This document shows, piece after piece, positions 55,467 through 64,000 of a stretch of 64,000 bases of DNA; position 1 is the first letter of the stretch; the number at the start of each line of letters is the position of its first letter. Location: the NCBI GenBank assembly GCA_028688575.1, contig JAQTXW010000001.1:1-64000 (forward strand), given 5' to 3'. Below the pieces are notes generated by a model that saw only the letters and a list, made by a program, of their open reading frames with translations, ran no database searches and was not told where the DNA came from. The position numbers and the translations under genes are program-made. The DNA is from Methylotenera sp. GTDB lineage: Bacteria; Pseudomonadota; Gammaproteobacteria; Burkholderiales; Methylophilaceae.

Positions 55467-55496
55467 AAAAGCCGAGCAAAGCTCGGCTTTTTTGTT
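55467..55496 (-). terminator. Rho-independent terminator after fimV
   Basis: AAAAAAGCCGAGC-AAA-GCTCGGCTTTTTT: a perfect seven-base GC-rich stem with A and T runs on both sides, ten bases after the fimV stop. It is symmetric and could act in both directions. It breaks the leu-asd-fimV transcript from the downstream truA-trp genes, which implies a promoter between 55312 and 55467. Confidence 0.9.
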
Positions 55497-55505
55497 TTAT
55501 CTGCT

Positions 55506-58500
55506 TCAAGCCAAACTTGCGATTAATTGTTCAGCTTTCAAGCGCTGTTGAGGACCACCCTCTTTCAGCACCTCTTCCAAAAGCTCACGTGCACCTTCTT
55601 TGTCATCCATATCAATATAAGCCGCAACCAAATCAAGCTTGATATCCACATCCTGATTTTCAGGTACTGCTGTTGAGCCAATATCTATCGCCACGTCTTC
55701 GGCCACTTCTTCTGCTAAAGCTTCAGCACCATTATCACCTAAATCAAGACTAATGGATGAAAAATCAAATGCATTTGCCTCAGCTTTATCTGATGCCGAC
55801 ATTTCAAGCACAGGTACTTCATCTTCTTGCGCCAAAGGTAAATCAAATGAAATCTCATCCGTGACATTACTATCACCCAGTGATTCAAATGCCTGTTCTA
55901 CTTTAGAAATCGCCTCAACCGCTACTGGTTCAGCAGTTGCGGATTCAGTCGAATCCAGATCCAGACTAGGTAATGCCAAGCTAGCCAGCGTATTTTCAGC
56001 ATTTAATTCGGTTGTTGCTGATGACTGCTCTAGCTCTGCATGATCAACACCTAAGTCATCGCTTGGGAAGTCAATGCTCAACGCGTCAGCAATTTTTGCC
56101 TGCTGCTCGTCTAGCGTTTCTGCCGAGACAGTCTCCAGCGCATTGCCTGCGTCCGTACCTAATTCAGATGCGTCACCAGATGTGTCATTTGAAAAGTCGC
56201 TGGCCAAATTAAAGTTAAGCGCAGGTGCCGTGTCGGAAAAAGCAGGCGTGCTAGCACCTAAATCTTCGCTATCACCCGCTTCAATTGAGGTAGCCGTTAT
56301 TGGTGTATCATCAGCCAGGCCGCCTAATGTAAACTCTAACGCCTCCTCATGATTGCTACCGCTATTTGAGTTTGCAACTTCATCTGTTTGAGCATCAATG
56401 CTAACTCCTGAAACCAATGGCTCAACAACACTTTCAGCCACAGCCTCATTTTCAGCCACGTCTAAATCAAATACAGAATCAGACTCAACAGACTCAGAAG
56501 CCCCAAAACTATCAGTGATCACTGAATGTGCATCTTCGATTTTCTCTTCTGGCTCTGCTAAATCATCACCTAATGAAAAGTCCAATGCATCGTCTTTGGC
56601 TAAAGCAACATTAGCAAAATCTGAAATATCCAGTTTAGATGCTTCCTCAGCTGCTAGAGGCAGTGGCGTGTTCGATAGGTTATAGAGTGGATTATCTGGC
56701 TCCAACTCAATACCAAGCGCAGCCACTTTAGCCCATGTCTCGTGTTCAGCACCTAGCGTGGTATATAACTCACCTGCAATCGCCTCAAAAGCAGAGATAT
56801 CTTTACGCCCTGCGTACATTTCCAGCAACTTGAGATGCAACTCATAGCGCTTGGGCTCTTTAACAATTGCATCTTTAAGAATCTCTTCAGCCTGCGCATC
56901 ACGGCCATAAGCCATATACACTTCTGCCTCAGCGATGGGGTCAACATCATTGGTATCAATCATGCTGCCATCAGCACTTTGTGCAAAATCAGTCAGGAAT
57001 GATGTATCGGAGTTACTTGAGTTACCAGTGGTGTTGCCAAATACAGTGTTAGCACGTAAGCCCCCAGAGGTGAGGATGCCTCGCTCAAAGCTGTCTAAAT
57101 CTTTTTTACGTTTATTACGTAAAAATAGCCAGCCCGCAAGCAAAAGCACCAGTGCAGATGAGCCAGCCACTATAGGCAACTCTAAATTATCAAACACGCT
57201 ATCCAGAAACGATGGTTCAGCTTCAGGCTCTGCTACTTGCGCAGCAGGTGGTGTCTTTTTGGGCGGCTGCGCTTTAACTTCTTCTGTAGCTTTTGTCACG
57301 TCATCAGCTGATTGAGCTGGTGCTGTTTCAGTTGAAGTTTCAGCTGCTGGCGACTCTAGCACTTCTGCAGCATTTTTTTGCAGATCGGTCATTGTCTGGT
57401 TTTTTAGTGCCAGCAACTTTTGCATGTCTTCAATTTGCTTTTCTAGCGCATTTGTTCGCTCCTGCGCGTCTTTGAGTGCTTTTTCGCGCGCTGTGGCTTC
57501 TTCTTGCAATGCTAAAATTTTGGCATCATATTCAGCAGACCCTGCCGTACCGCTTGCCGCAGCCTCTTTAGCACCAGCAGACAGCTTAACAATATCTTGC
57601 GCACCTGATTTAACGGCAGCAGCTTTATCTTCAGCCGTCGTAATCTTGCCGCCTGCAGATTGTTTTTGTTCACTTTCTTCAGCGACTGGTGCCGATTGCA
57701 CAGTATCCGCAAGCGCATTGCGGTAAGCATTCCAATTACTTGCATGCGCCTTAATGGTTTTTTTAGCCTCTTTTATATCGATGGCTGCAAGCGTATCTTT
57801 ACTAGGTGCTTTAATTATTTGACCAACTTTAAGCTGGTTAATATTATTGTTGGCAAACGCCTGTTTATTACTTTCATACAAACCAATCAGCATTTGATCA
57901 AGACTTACCCCATCAACCTGCAACTCTTTTGCGACAGAGCTTAATGTATCGCCTTTGACAGTGATAAGCTCGCCATTATTATCAGAGGCTGGATTTTGAC
58001 TACGACTGGTTTGTGTTAAGTTTTGTGAAGAGACTGATGAAACAGAATTTTCTGAGGTAGTGGTCTTAGCTGGTGTAATTTTTACTGGTGCTGCTTGCTC
58101 CGCAACGGGCTTGTATTCAGGCGGGTCGAGCAGCAATGTATATTCCCGCAACAAACGGCCTGATGCCCAATCCACCTGAATCAGCATATCAAGGTAGGGG
58201 TCGTTGATTGGCTGATTAGAGTGCACTCTTAACACAGGCGCACCATTGGTATTTTTTGCCAATTCGACTTTAATCGTGCTGTGCACACCCAGTCGCGCAA
58301 TGCCTTGAACCGCATAGGCTTCTTCAGAGGCAATGGCAGCGGTTAAAGAAGAAAGCTCATCAGGAGTCACAGAGAGGAGTTCGATTTCTGCCTTTAAAGG
58401 TTCTCCCAAACCTGAATTGACGTTTAGTTTACCTAAACCAGCTGTGTAGCCGATTACAGGCATAAATGCCAGGCAGACCGCGAGTGATATTTGCTTTATT

Positions 58501-58514
58501 TTTGATTTATGCAC
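55506..58514 (-). CDS. fimV: FimV-like polar hub protein
   Basis: AAAGG 7 bases upstream favours the GTG at 58514 over the TTG at 58532. The 1002-residue product has a signal peptide, the FimV N-terminal domain (LGKLNVNSGLGEPLKAEIEL), a LysM domain at about 180-245 (ITVKGDTLSSVAKELQVDG), a coiled coil (about 340-395), a membrane helix near 450-470 (SSALVLLLAGWLFL), a long acidic Ala/Ser/Asp-rich region and a C-terminal TPR-like FimV domain (LDLVAAYIDMDDKEGARELL). FimV organises type IV pili and polar cAMP and c-di-GMP signalling in pseudomonads. Confidence 0.93.
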   Translation of the reverse strand: MHKSKIKQISLAVCLAFMPVIGYTAGLGKLNVNSGLGEPLKAEIELLSVTPDELSSLTAAIASEEAYAVQGIARLGVHSTIKVELAKNTNGAPVLRVHSNQPINDPYLDMLIQVDWASGRLLREYTLLLDPPEYKPVAEQAAPVKITPAKTTTSENSVSSVSSQNLTQTSRSQNPASDNNGELITVKGDTLSSVAKELQVDGVSLDQMLIGLYESNKQAFANNNINQLKVGQIIKAPSKDTLAAIDIKEAKKTIKAHASNWNAYRNALADTVQSAPVAEESEQKQSAGGKITTAEDKAAAVKSGAQDIVKLSAGAKEAAASGTAGSAEYDAKILALQEEATAREKALKDAQERTNALEKQIEDMQKLLALKNQTMTDLQKNAAEVLESPAAETSTETAPAQSADDVTKATEEVKAQPPKKTPPAAQVAEPEAEPSFLDSVFDNLELPIVAGSSALVLLLAGWLFLRNKRKKDLDSFERGILTSGGLRANTVFGNTTGNSSNSDTSFLTDFAQSADGSMIDTNDVDPIAEAEVYMAYGRDAQAEEILKDAIVKEPKRYELHLKLLEMYAGRKDISAFEAIAGELYTTLGAEHETWAKVAALGIELEPDNPLYNLSNTPLPLAAEEASKLDISDFANVALAKDDALDFSLGDDLAEPEEKIEDAHSVITDSFGASESVESDSVFDLDVAENEAVAESVVEPLVSGVSIDAQTDEVANSNSGSNHEEALEFTLGGLADDTPITATSIEAGDSEDLGASTPAFSDTAPALNFNLASDFSNDTSGDASELGTDAGNALETVSAETLDEQQAKIADALSIDFPSDDLGVDHAELEQSSATTELNAENTLASLALPSLDLDSTESATAEPVAVEAISKVEQAFESLGDSNVTDEISFDLPLAQEDEVPVLEMSASDKAEANAFDFSSISLDLGDNGAEALAEEVAEDVAIDIGSTAVPENQDVDIKLDLVAAYIDMDDKEGARELLEEVLKEGGPQQRLKAEQLIASLA

Positions 58515-58666
58515 ATTGCTACCTTTAATCAAACTAAAATTTGCAATATGAAAATAACATCAAATAGTTAGGGATGCAAGCTCATAATGCACATTATATG
58601 TAACTGCCGTCTAATCTGGCATTTTTAAAACGGATAAATTTGTTAGCTAAAAACTTAAGTCTGGCC

Positions 58667-59779
58667 TTATTTTTCTATTAAAATCCGTAACATACGACGC
58701 AAGGGCTCTGCCGCACCCCACAATAACTGATCGCCCACAGTAAATGCAGAAAGATACTCCCCACCCATATTTAGTTTGCGCAGTCTACCCACAGGGGTGG
58801 TTAAAGTACCTGTTACCGCCGCAGGGGTTAAATCGCGCATACTCGCTTCCCGCTCATTTGGCACCACTTTTGCCCACGGATTCGCCTCAGCCAGCATCTG
58901 ATTTATTTCATTTAACGGCACATCTTGTTTTAGTTTGAGGGTTAAAGCCTGACTATGGCAGCGCATGGCACCAATGCGTACGCATAGCCCATCGATTAAT
59001 ATCGGGTTGGTGTCGCGTCCTAATATCTTATTGGTTTCAACGCCACCTTTCCACTCCTCTTTACTTTGTCCGTTACCTAGGTCTTTATCAATCCACGGGA
59101 TCAAACTGCCTGCTAACGGCACGCCAAACTGCGCAGTTGGAAATTTTTCATCACGCAGTGTACCTGCAACTTCTCGGTCAATATCCAATATGGCAGAAGC
59201 GGGATCTTTCAGGAAGTCGCTTGCTACACGGTGCGCCTCACCCATCTGATTCAGGAGTTCGCGCATGTTTTGCGCGCCAGCACCTGAGGCTGCCTGATAG
59301 GTCATAGCGGTTGCCCACTCCACAAGATCTGCTTTAAATAAGCCATTGAGCGCCATAAGCATGAGTGAAACAGTACAGTTGCCACCCACCCAATTTCTCC
59401 CGCCTTGAGTAAGCGCATCTTTGATGACGTGCATATTCACGGGATCAAGAATAATCACTGCGTCTTTTTCCATGCGCAATGTGGAGGCTGCATCAATCCA
59501 ATGTCCATGCCAGCCAGCGTTGCGCAATTGAGGGAACACTTCAGTGGTGTAATCCCCGCCTTGACAGGACACAATGGCGTCCATTGCTTTTAACGCAGAA
59601 ATGTCTTTGGCATCGAGCAACGCGGGGGTTTCTTTACCTACATTAGGGCCTTTGCCGCCTACTTGTGAGGTAGTAAAAAACTGAGGCTCGATGAGTGCAA
59701 AATCATGCTCTTCCAGCATGCGCTGCATGAGTACAGAACCAACCATACCTCGCCAACCGACAAAACCGACTTTTAACAT
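58667..59779 (-). CDS. asd: Aspartate-semialdehyde dehydrogenase
   Basis: A 370-residue enzyme using NADPH, at the branch to Lys, Met and Thr. The N-terminal [18 protein letters not shown] is the Rossmann signature; the active-site Cys is in [17 protein letters not shown], and the His is in [18 protein letters not shown]. This is the proteobacterial type, longer than the Gram-positive one. 30 bases after leuB. Confidence 0.97.
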   Translation of the reverse strand: MLKVGFVGWRGMVGSVLMQRMLEEHDFALIEPQFFTTSQVGGKGPNVGKETPALLDAKDISALKAMDAIVSCQGGDYTTEVFPQLRNAGWHGHWIDAASTLRMEKDAVIILDPVNMHVIKDALTQGGRNWVGGNCTVSLMLMALNGLFKADLVEWATAMTYQAASGAGAQNMRELLNQMGEAHRVASDFLKDPASAILDIDREVAGTLRDEKFPTAQFGVPLAGSLIPWIDKDLGNGQSKEEWKGGVETNKILGRDTNPILIDGLCVRIGAMRCHSQALTLKLKQDVPLNEINQMLAEANPWAKVVPNEREASMRDLTPAAVTGTLTTPVGRLRKLNMGGEYLSAFTVGDQLLWGAAEPLRRMLRILIEK

Positions 59780-59809
59780 AATGAATTCTCGAGTTTGATT
59801 AATACAAAA

Positions 59810-60865
59810 TTATAAAGCTGCAACTACGGCGTCGCCCATCGCAGAACACCCGACCTTACTGGTGCCTTCTGTCCAAATATCAGCCGTTCTAAAACCTTGT
59901 GCTAATGCCTTTTTAACTGCGTTTTCAATACGGCCAGCATTAACTTCATCATTAAAGGTGTAACGCAACATCATGGCGGCTGAAAGGATGGTAGCTAATG
60001 GATTTGCCACATCTTTGCCAGCAATATCAGGTGCTGAGCCATGGCTAGGCTCATACATGCCCTTATTGTTTGCATCTAATGACGCTGAAGGCAGCATACC
60101 TATTGAACCAGTGAGCATAGAGGCTTCATCTGACAAGATATCACCAAAAATATTGCCTGTGACCATCACGTCAAATTGCTTGGGGGCGCGAATCAATTGC
60201 ATAGCAGCGTTATCGACATACATATGGCTCAATTCAACCTCTGGATAATCAGTTGAAAGCTCAATCATCACCTGACGCCACAACTCAGTCGTTTCCAACA
60301 CATTCGCCTTATCGACCGAACACACTTTTTTGTTGCGCTTCATGGCAATCTCAAAAGCCACACGACCAATGCGCTTGATTTCAGACTCGTTATAACGCAT
60401 GGTGTTGACACCCTCACGCTCGCCGTTTTCAAGCATTGAAATACCACGCGGTTGACCAAAATAAATATCGCCAGTCAACTCACGCACAATCATGATATCC
60501 AGCCCTGAAACCACCTCAGGCTTGAGTGTGGAAGCAGAGGCCAGCTCAGGGTACAGTAGTGCTGGACGCAAATTAGCAAACAGGTTTAACTCTTTGCGTA
60601 TGCGCAGCAAACCTCGTTCAGGGCGCAGATGACGCTCTAATTTGTCATACTTCCAGTCACCTACAGCACCTAACAGCACAGCATCGGCCTCTTGAGCAAG
60701 CTTCAGTGTTGCATCAGGCAAGGGGTCGCCAGCAGCCTCATAGCCCGCCCCGCCAATTGGCGCTTCCGTCATTTCCAAATTTAGATTAAGCGCCTTTAAT
60801 ACCTTTACCGCTTGCGTAACAATTTCTGGACCTATGCCATCACCTGGCAGCACTGCAATTTTCAT
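59810..60865 (-). CDS. leuB: 3-isopropylmalate dehydrogenase
   Basis: A 351-residue NAD-dependent decarboxylating dehydrogenase of leucine synthesis. It starts [16 protein letters not shown], with [34 protein letters not shown] and [23 protein letters not shown], the family signature. Follows leuD and precedes asd, the common proteobacterial order. Confidence 0.98.
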   Translation of the reverse strand: MKIAVLPGDGIGPEIVTQAVKVLKALNLNLEMTEAPIGGAGYEAAGDPLPDATLKLAQEADAVLLGAVGDWKYDKLERHLRPERGLLRIRKELNLFANLRPALLYPELASASTLKPEVVSGLDIMIVRELTGDIYFGQPRGISMLENGEREGVNTMRYNESEIKRIGRVAFEIAMKRNKKVCSVDKANVLETTELWRQVMIELSTDYPEVELSHMYVDNAAMQLIRAPKQFDVMVTGNIFGDILSDEASMLTGSIGMLPSASLDANNKGMYEPSHGSAPDIAGKDVANPLATILSAAMMLRYTFNDEVNAGRIENAVKKALAQGFRTADIWTEGTSKVGCSAMGDAVVAAL

Positions 60866-60905
60866 GAACTAACTTTCTTATCTTAACATATTGATTAATA
60901 ATAAT

Positions 60906-61544
60906 TTAGGCGAACAACCAAGGTTGGGATTTTTGATGCTTTTCTTCAAACGCCTTGATTTTATCTTGATGCTGCATGGTTAAGCCAATGTCATCCAGCC
61001 CGTTTAACAGGCAATGCTTGCGAAAGGCATCCACCTCAAACGGGTAAACTTTTCCATCAGGTGTAGTCACAGTCTGTGCGTTTAGATCAACGGCTAACTT
61101 GTAGCCATGATTTGCAAATACCTCAGTAAAAAGCGCATCAATGATGTCAGTACTGAGCACTATCGGTAACATGCCATTTTTAAAACAGTTATTAAAGAAA
61201 ATATCAGCAAAACTCGGTGCCATGATGACTTTAAAGCCATAATCCTCCAATGCCCATGGTGCATGCTCACGGCTGGAACCACAGCCAAAATTTTCTCGGG
61301 TGAGCAAAATACTTGCTCCCTGATAACGTGGCTGATTCAGCACAAAACCCTGATTAAGCGGACGATGGGTGTTATCCATGCCAGGCTCACCACGGTCTAG
61401 ATAGCGCCATTCATCAAAAGCATTCGGTCCAAAACCGCTACGCTTGATTGATTTCAGAAACTGCTTGGGAATGATGGCATCAGTATCCACATTAGCGCGG
61501 TCTAGCGGTGCAACCACCCCATTTAATTGCGTAAAAGCTTGCAT
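60906..61544 (-). CDS. leuD: 3-isopropylmalate dehydratase small subunit
   Basis: A 212-residue swivelling domain of isopropylmalate isomerase, with [39 protein letters not shown] and [19 protein letters not shown]. It works with LeuC. The entericidin-like gene separates it from leuC. Confidence 0.98.
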   Translation of the reverse strand: MQAFTQLNGVVAPLDRANVDTDAIIPKQFLKSIKRSGFGPNAFDEWRYLDRGEPGMDNTHRPLNQGFVLNQPRYQGASILLTRENFGCGSSREHAPWALEDYGFKVIMAPSFADIFFNNCFKNGMLPIVLSTDIIDALFTEVFANHGYKLAVDLNAQTVTTPDGKVYPFEVDAFRKHCLLNGLDDIGLTMQHQDKIKAFEEKHQKSQPWLFA

Positions 61545-61568
61545 GTTTATTCTTAACTTTAAATTGGT

Positions 61569-61688
61569 TTATTTAGTAGATTTTTGAATGGCTTCGCCAC
61601 CCTTTTCGATATCTTTACCGATCCCTTGAACGGTGTTACATGCTGATAATGATGCAACAACCATCAAAAATAAGAATACTTTCTTCAT
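61569..61688 (-). CDS. Entericidin-like small lipoprotein (39 residues)
   Basis: The peptide reads MKKVFLFLMVVASLSACNTV followed by QGIGKDIEKGGEAIQKSTK. The lipobox LSAC gives Cys17 as the modified residue, and the C-terminal NTVQGIGKDIEKGGEAI pattern is the entericidin A/B family signature. GAGGG lies eight bases before the ATG at 61688; the ATG at 61694 is too close to it. The location between leuC and leuD is seen in other betaproteobacteria. Envelope stress or toxin/antitoxin roles are attributed to entericidins in E. coli. Confidence 0.88.
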   Translation of the reverse strand: MKKVFLFLMVVASLSACNTVQGIGKDIEKGGEAIQKSTK

Positions 61689-61715
61689 TGACATATCCCT
61701 CTCACAAATACAAAA

Positions 61716-63125
61716 TTAAAAATTTCTAACATCCACAAAATGACCAGCCACCGCCGCTGCTGCAGCCATTTCAGGGCTCACCAAATGCGTACGACCGCCC
61801 TGGCCCTGCCGCCCCTCAAAGTTGCGGTTGGATGTTGACGCGCAACGCTCGCCTGGTTCCAATCTATCGGCATTCATCGCCAAACACATTGAGCAACCTG
61901 GTTCGCGCCATTCAAATCCCGCCTCAGTGAAAATCTTATCCAGCCCTTCACTTTCAGCCTGGGCTTTTACCAAACCTGAGCCTGGCACCACTAAAGCCAA
62001 TTTTACATTAGGCGCAATATGCCTACCCTTCGCCACCGCCGCAGCCGCGCGCAAATCTTCAATACGCGAATTGGTGCACGATCCAATAAACACTTTATCA
62101 ATGGCAATGTCAGCAATCAGCGTATTCGGCGCTAAGTCCATGTAGGCATATGCACGCTCCCAATCTGCGCGTTGCACATCATTTTTAGCAAGATCCAGAC
62201 TCGGCACTTTACCATCCACGCCCACAACCATCTCAGGCGAAGTACCCCATGTCACCTGTGGTTTAATCTCTTCGGCCTTCAACTCAATCACCGCATCAAA
62301 CTTAGCGCCATCGTCTGACACCAAAGTGCGCCAGTAAGCCACGGCCAATTCCCACTGCTCAGCCTTAGGCGCAAACGGACGGTCTTTCACGTAACTGATG
62401 GTCGTGTCATCAACCGCCACCATCCCTGCACGTGCGCCAGCCTCAATCGCCATATTACATAAGGTCATGCGACCTTCCATGCTTAAACTGCGGATCGCTG
62501 AGCCTGCAAACTCCATGGCATAGCCTGTGCCGCCCGCCGTGCCTGTTCTAGCAATAATGGCCAGTGCCACATCTTTAGCCGTTACGCCTTTTTGCAACAC
62601 GCCCTCTACTCTGACCAGCATCGCTTTAGATTTTTTCTGCACCAGACATTGCGTGGCCATGACGTGCTCAACTTCAGAGGTACCAATCCCGTGTGCCAAT
62701 GCACCAAACGCGCCGTGCGTACTCGTGTGAGAATCACCACAAACCACCGTCATCCCAGGCAATGTTGCGCCCTGCTCTGGGCCTACTACGTGCACAATGC
62801 CCTGGTTTTTATCCATAAATGGAAAGTAGGCTTTCGCACCAAACTGACGAATATTGTCCGTCAATGTTTCAATTTGCAAACGCGCCACAGGGTCAGCGAT
62901 GCCGGCTAAGCCTTTATCCCAGCCATTGGTCGGGGTGTTGTGGTCGGCTGTTGCCACAATAGAAGAAACTCGCCATGGTTTACGGTGCGCTAAACGCAAA
63001 CCCTCAAACGCTTGCGGACTCGTGACCTCATGCACCAAATGGCGATCAATATAAATCAATGCCGTGCCATTTTCTTCTGTCACCACATGACTATCAAACA
63101 ATTTATCGTACAACGTTTTTGCCAT
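61716..63125 (-). CDS. leuC: 3-isopropylmalate dehydratase large subunit
   Basis: A 469-residue aconitase-family subunit carrying a 4Fe-4S cluster: [17 protein letters not shown] and the CSMC pair in [11 protein letters not shown] hold the iron. [30 protein letters not shown] is the family signature. AGAG six bases upstream favours the ATG at 63125 over 63131. First gene of the leu run in this window; leuA is not nearby. Confidence 0.97.
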   Translation of the reverse strand: MAKTLYDKLFDSHVVTEENGTALIYIDRHLVHEVTSPQAFEGLRLAHRKPWRVSSIVATADHNTPTNGWDKGLAGIADPVARLQIETLTDNIRQFGAKAYFPFMDKNQGIVHVVGPEQGATLPGMTVVCGDSHTSTHGAFGALAHGIGTSEVEHVMATQCLVQKKSKAMLVRVEGVLQKGVTAKDVALAIIARTGTAGGTGYAMEFAGSAIRSLSMEGRMTLCNMAIEAGARAGMVAVDDTTISYVKDRPFAPKAEQWELAVAYWRTLVSDDGAKFDAVIELKAEEIKPQVTWGTSPEMVVGVDGKVPSLDLAKNDVQRADWERAYAYMDLAPNTLIADIAIDKVFIGSCTNSRIEDLRAAAAVAKGRHIAPNVKLALVVPGSGLVKAQAESEGLDKIFTEAGFEWREPGCSMCLAMNADRLEPGERCASTSNRNFEGRQGQGGRTHLVSPEMAAAAAVAGHFVDVRNF

Positions 63126-63151
63126 AACCATCTCTTTAAGCGCGATTCGCT

Positions 63152-63646
63152 TTAATCCCTAAAATTACCAAACTGCAACGGAAAGTCCGTCACATTCTTT
63201 TTCACAAACGCAATCGCCTCCTGCAGCACATCACGTTTTGCACCGTTCACACGTACAGTATCACCTTGAATACTTGCCTGAACTTTCATGCCAGAATCTT
63301 TAATCAACTTAGTAATGCGCTTAGCTAAATCGCTATCAATACCTGCACGCAATTTCATTTCCTGCTTGACTTTGTTACCTGAAATTTTTTGCACATCTTT
63401 GTGCTCAAGGCGCTTGGACGAGTCAGGCTCTTTTTTTTCCATCGCTGGCAGCAAAATATCCTTTACTTGATCCAGCTGAAAATCATTATCGCCAAAAATC
63501 GTGATAATGCTGTCTTTCTCATTCAACTCCACCTTGGCTGAGCTACCTTTAAAGTCATAGCGATTTGTGATTTGCTTGCCCGCGGTATCTATCGCGTTTT
63601 TCAACGCGACCATATCAACTTCGGAGCTAATATCAAAACTAGGCAT
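63152..63646 (-). CDS. YajQ family nucleotide-binding protein
   Basis: A 164-residue protein of UPF0234, with two ferredoxin-like domains: [20 protein letters not shown] at the N terminus, [19 protein letters not shown] and [16 protein letters not shown] at the end. Some YajQ proteins bind c-di-GMP (Xanthomonas) or RNA; this is not certain here. GGAG lies upstream of the ATG. Confidence 0.95.
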   Translation of the reverse strand: MPSFDISSEVDMVALKNAIDTAGKQITNRYDFKGSSAKVELNEKDSIITIFGDNDFQLDQVKDILLPAMEKKEPDSSKRLEHKDVQKISGNKVKQEMKLRAGIDSDLAKRITKLIKDSGMKVQASIQGDTVRVNGAKRDVLQEAIAFVKKNVTDFPLQFGNFRD

Positions 63647-63762
63647 GTGAACTCCTCATCTATTTAGTGCTTAATCTGGACAAAAATTTAATCAAAGCAG
63701 ACAACTCAACCTTTGGCGCTCCGCACAAACAACAAAGCTCAAGCCTGCAACATCCGTTGCAA

Positions 63763-64000
63763 TTATTCAAAATGGCAAACGTAGTCTAATGTTTCCACTG
63801 TTTCTATATCAAAACTGGAATTACCTGGCACAGTGAATTTTTCACCCGCAGTGTATGTTTTCCAAGCTTCTTCACCTTTAAGCCGCACCTTACATACACC
63901 CGTATTAATTTCCATCAACTCAGGTGCTGCCGTATTAAACGTGAGCGTGCTAGGAAAAATCACACCTATCGTGCTGCGTGTACCATTAGGAAACATCACC
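63763..64000 (-). CDS. ppnP: Pyrimidine/purine nucleoside phosphorylase PpnP, partial
   Basis: The visible 79 codons match the C-terminal part of the YaiE/PpnP family (about 94-105 residues): [21 protein letters not shown] corresponds to the middle strands, then [14 protein letters not shown] and LDYVCHFE at the end. The 5' end runs past position 64000 and no true start is in the window. It phosphorolyses several nucleosides. The reading frame enters at the right edge as GTG (Val), not a start. Confidence 0.85.
   Translation of the reverse strand, partial: VMFPNGTRSTIGVIFPSTLTFNTAAPELMEINTGVCKVRLKGEEAWKTYTAGEKFTVPGNSSFDIETVETLDYVCHFE

Noticed and set aside
57660..57944. Plus-strand frames within fimV
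   Set aside because: They are by-products of the low-complexity coding sequence on the other strand.
1..64000. CRISPR arrays, tRNA or rRNA genes, prophage or insertion sequences
   Set aside because: No regularly spaced identical repeats, no tRNA-like cloverleaf and no transposase, integrase or phage proteins were seen.

Overview
The window comes from the chromosome of a betaproteobacterial methylotroph, most likely the Methylophilaceae (Methylotenera or a close relative). Three things support this: a complete pqqABCDE operon for the methanol dehydrogenase cofactor PQQ; the beta-type gene order leuCD-leuB-asd-fimV-truA-trpFBA-accD-folC-SPOR-cvpA-purF-metZ; and the gyrA-serC-pheA-hisC block. 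Base composition is moderately AT-rich and coding is dense. No rRNA, tRNA, CRISPR array, insertion sequence or prophage was seen. The genus is inferred from gene content and protein flavour only; no search was run.

Layout. (1) 1-3.5 kb, plus strand: an accessory-looking locus. It holds a sigma-54 enhancer-binding protein whose receiver domain has lost its phosphorylation residues, a near-consensus sigma-54 promoter (-24/-12) just downstream, and three unrecognised proteins, two of them apparent paralogues. This is the best candidate for an undescribed system. (2) 3.5-4.6 kb, minus: a TraX-like membrane protein and a small secreted protein. (3) 4.7-10.2 kb, minus: PhnP-like hydrolase, TatD, PilZ, holB, tmk, mltG, pabC. 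(4) 10.5-14.7 kb, minus: Lon-type protease, moaE, moaD, rmuC. (5) 14.8-19.2 kb, plus: an overlapping CHASE2 / SH3 / M48 metalloprotease operon, then PPK2. (6) 19.3-23.5 kb, minus: ion channel, AI-2E transporter, YigZ, HerA-like ATPase, DUF302 lipoprotein. (7) 23.6-31.5 kb: cysB, divergent from a TauE permease and an assimilatory sulfate reduction set (cysI, DUF934, cysH, cysD, cysN) ending with ferredoxin fdxA. (8) 31.5-33.3 kb: YgjP-like metallopeptidase and a convergent Bcr/CflA efflux pump. (9) 33.3-37.0 kb, minus: pqqABCDE with a terminator-like hairpin after pqqA. (10) 37.2-43.2 kb, minus: hisC, pheA, serC, gyrA. (11) 43.5-47.5 kb, minus: ODP-like metallo-beta-lactamase-fold protein, metZ, purF. 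(12) 47.5-63.1 kb, minus: cvpA up to leuC, including fimV, an orphan ECF T-component and a 39-residue entericidin-like lipoprotein. (13) yajQ and a ppnP gene cut by the window end.

How the genes fit together. The sulfur genes form a CysB-type regulon: CysDN makes APS, a CysH with the cysteine pairs of APS reductases reduces it directly (no APS kinase gene or fused domain is present), and a CysI hemoprotein with a DUF934 partner replaces the usual CysJI pair. The large minus-strand block combines leucine, aspartate-semialdehyde, tryptophan, purine, folate, fatty acid and methionine synthesis. Dispersed short repeats (an AACCCAG-type family in three intergenic gaps, a CCACAGATAAACACGG-type palindrome on both sides of cysD, and an inverted repeat between pqqC and pqqD) account for much of the non-coding sequence.
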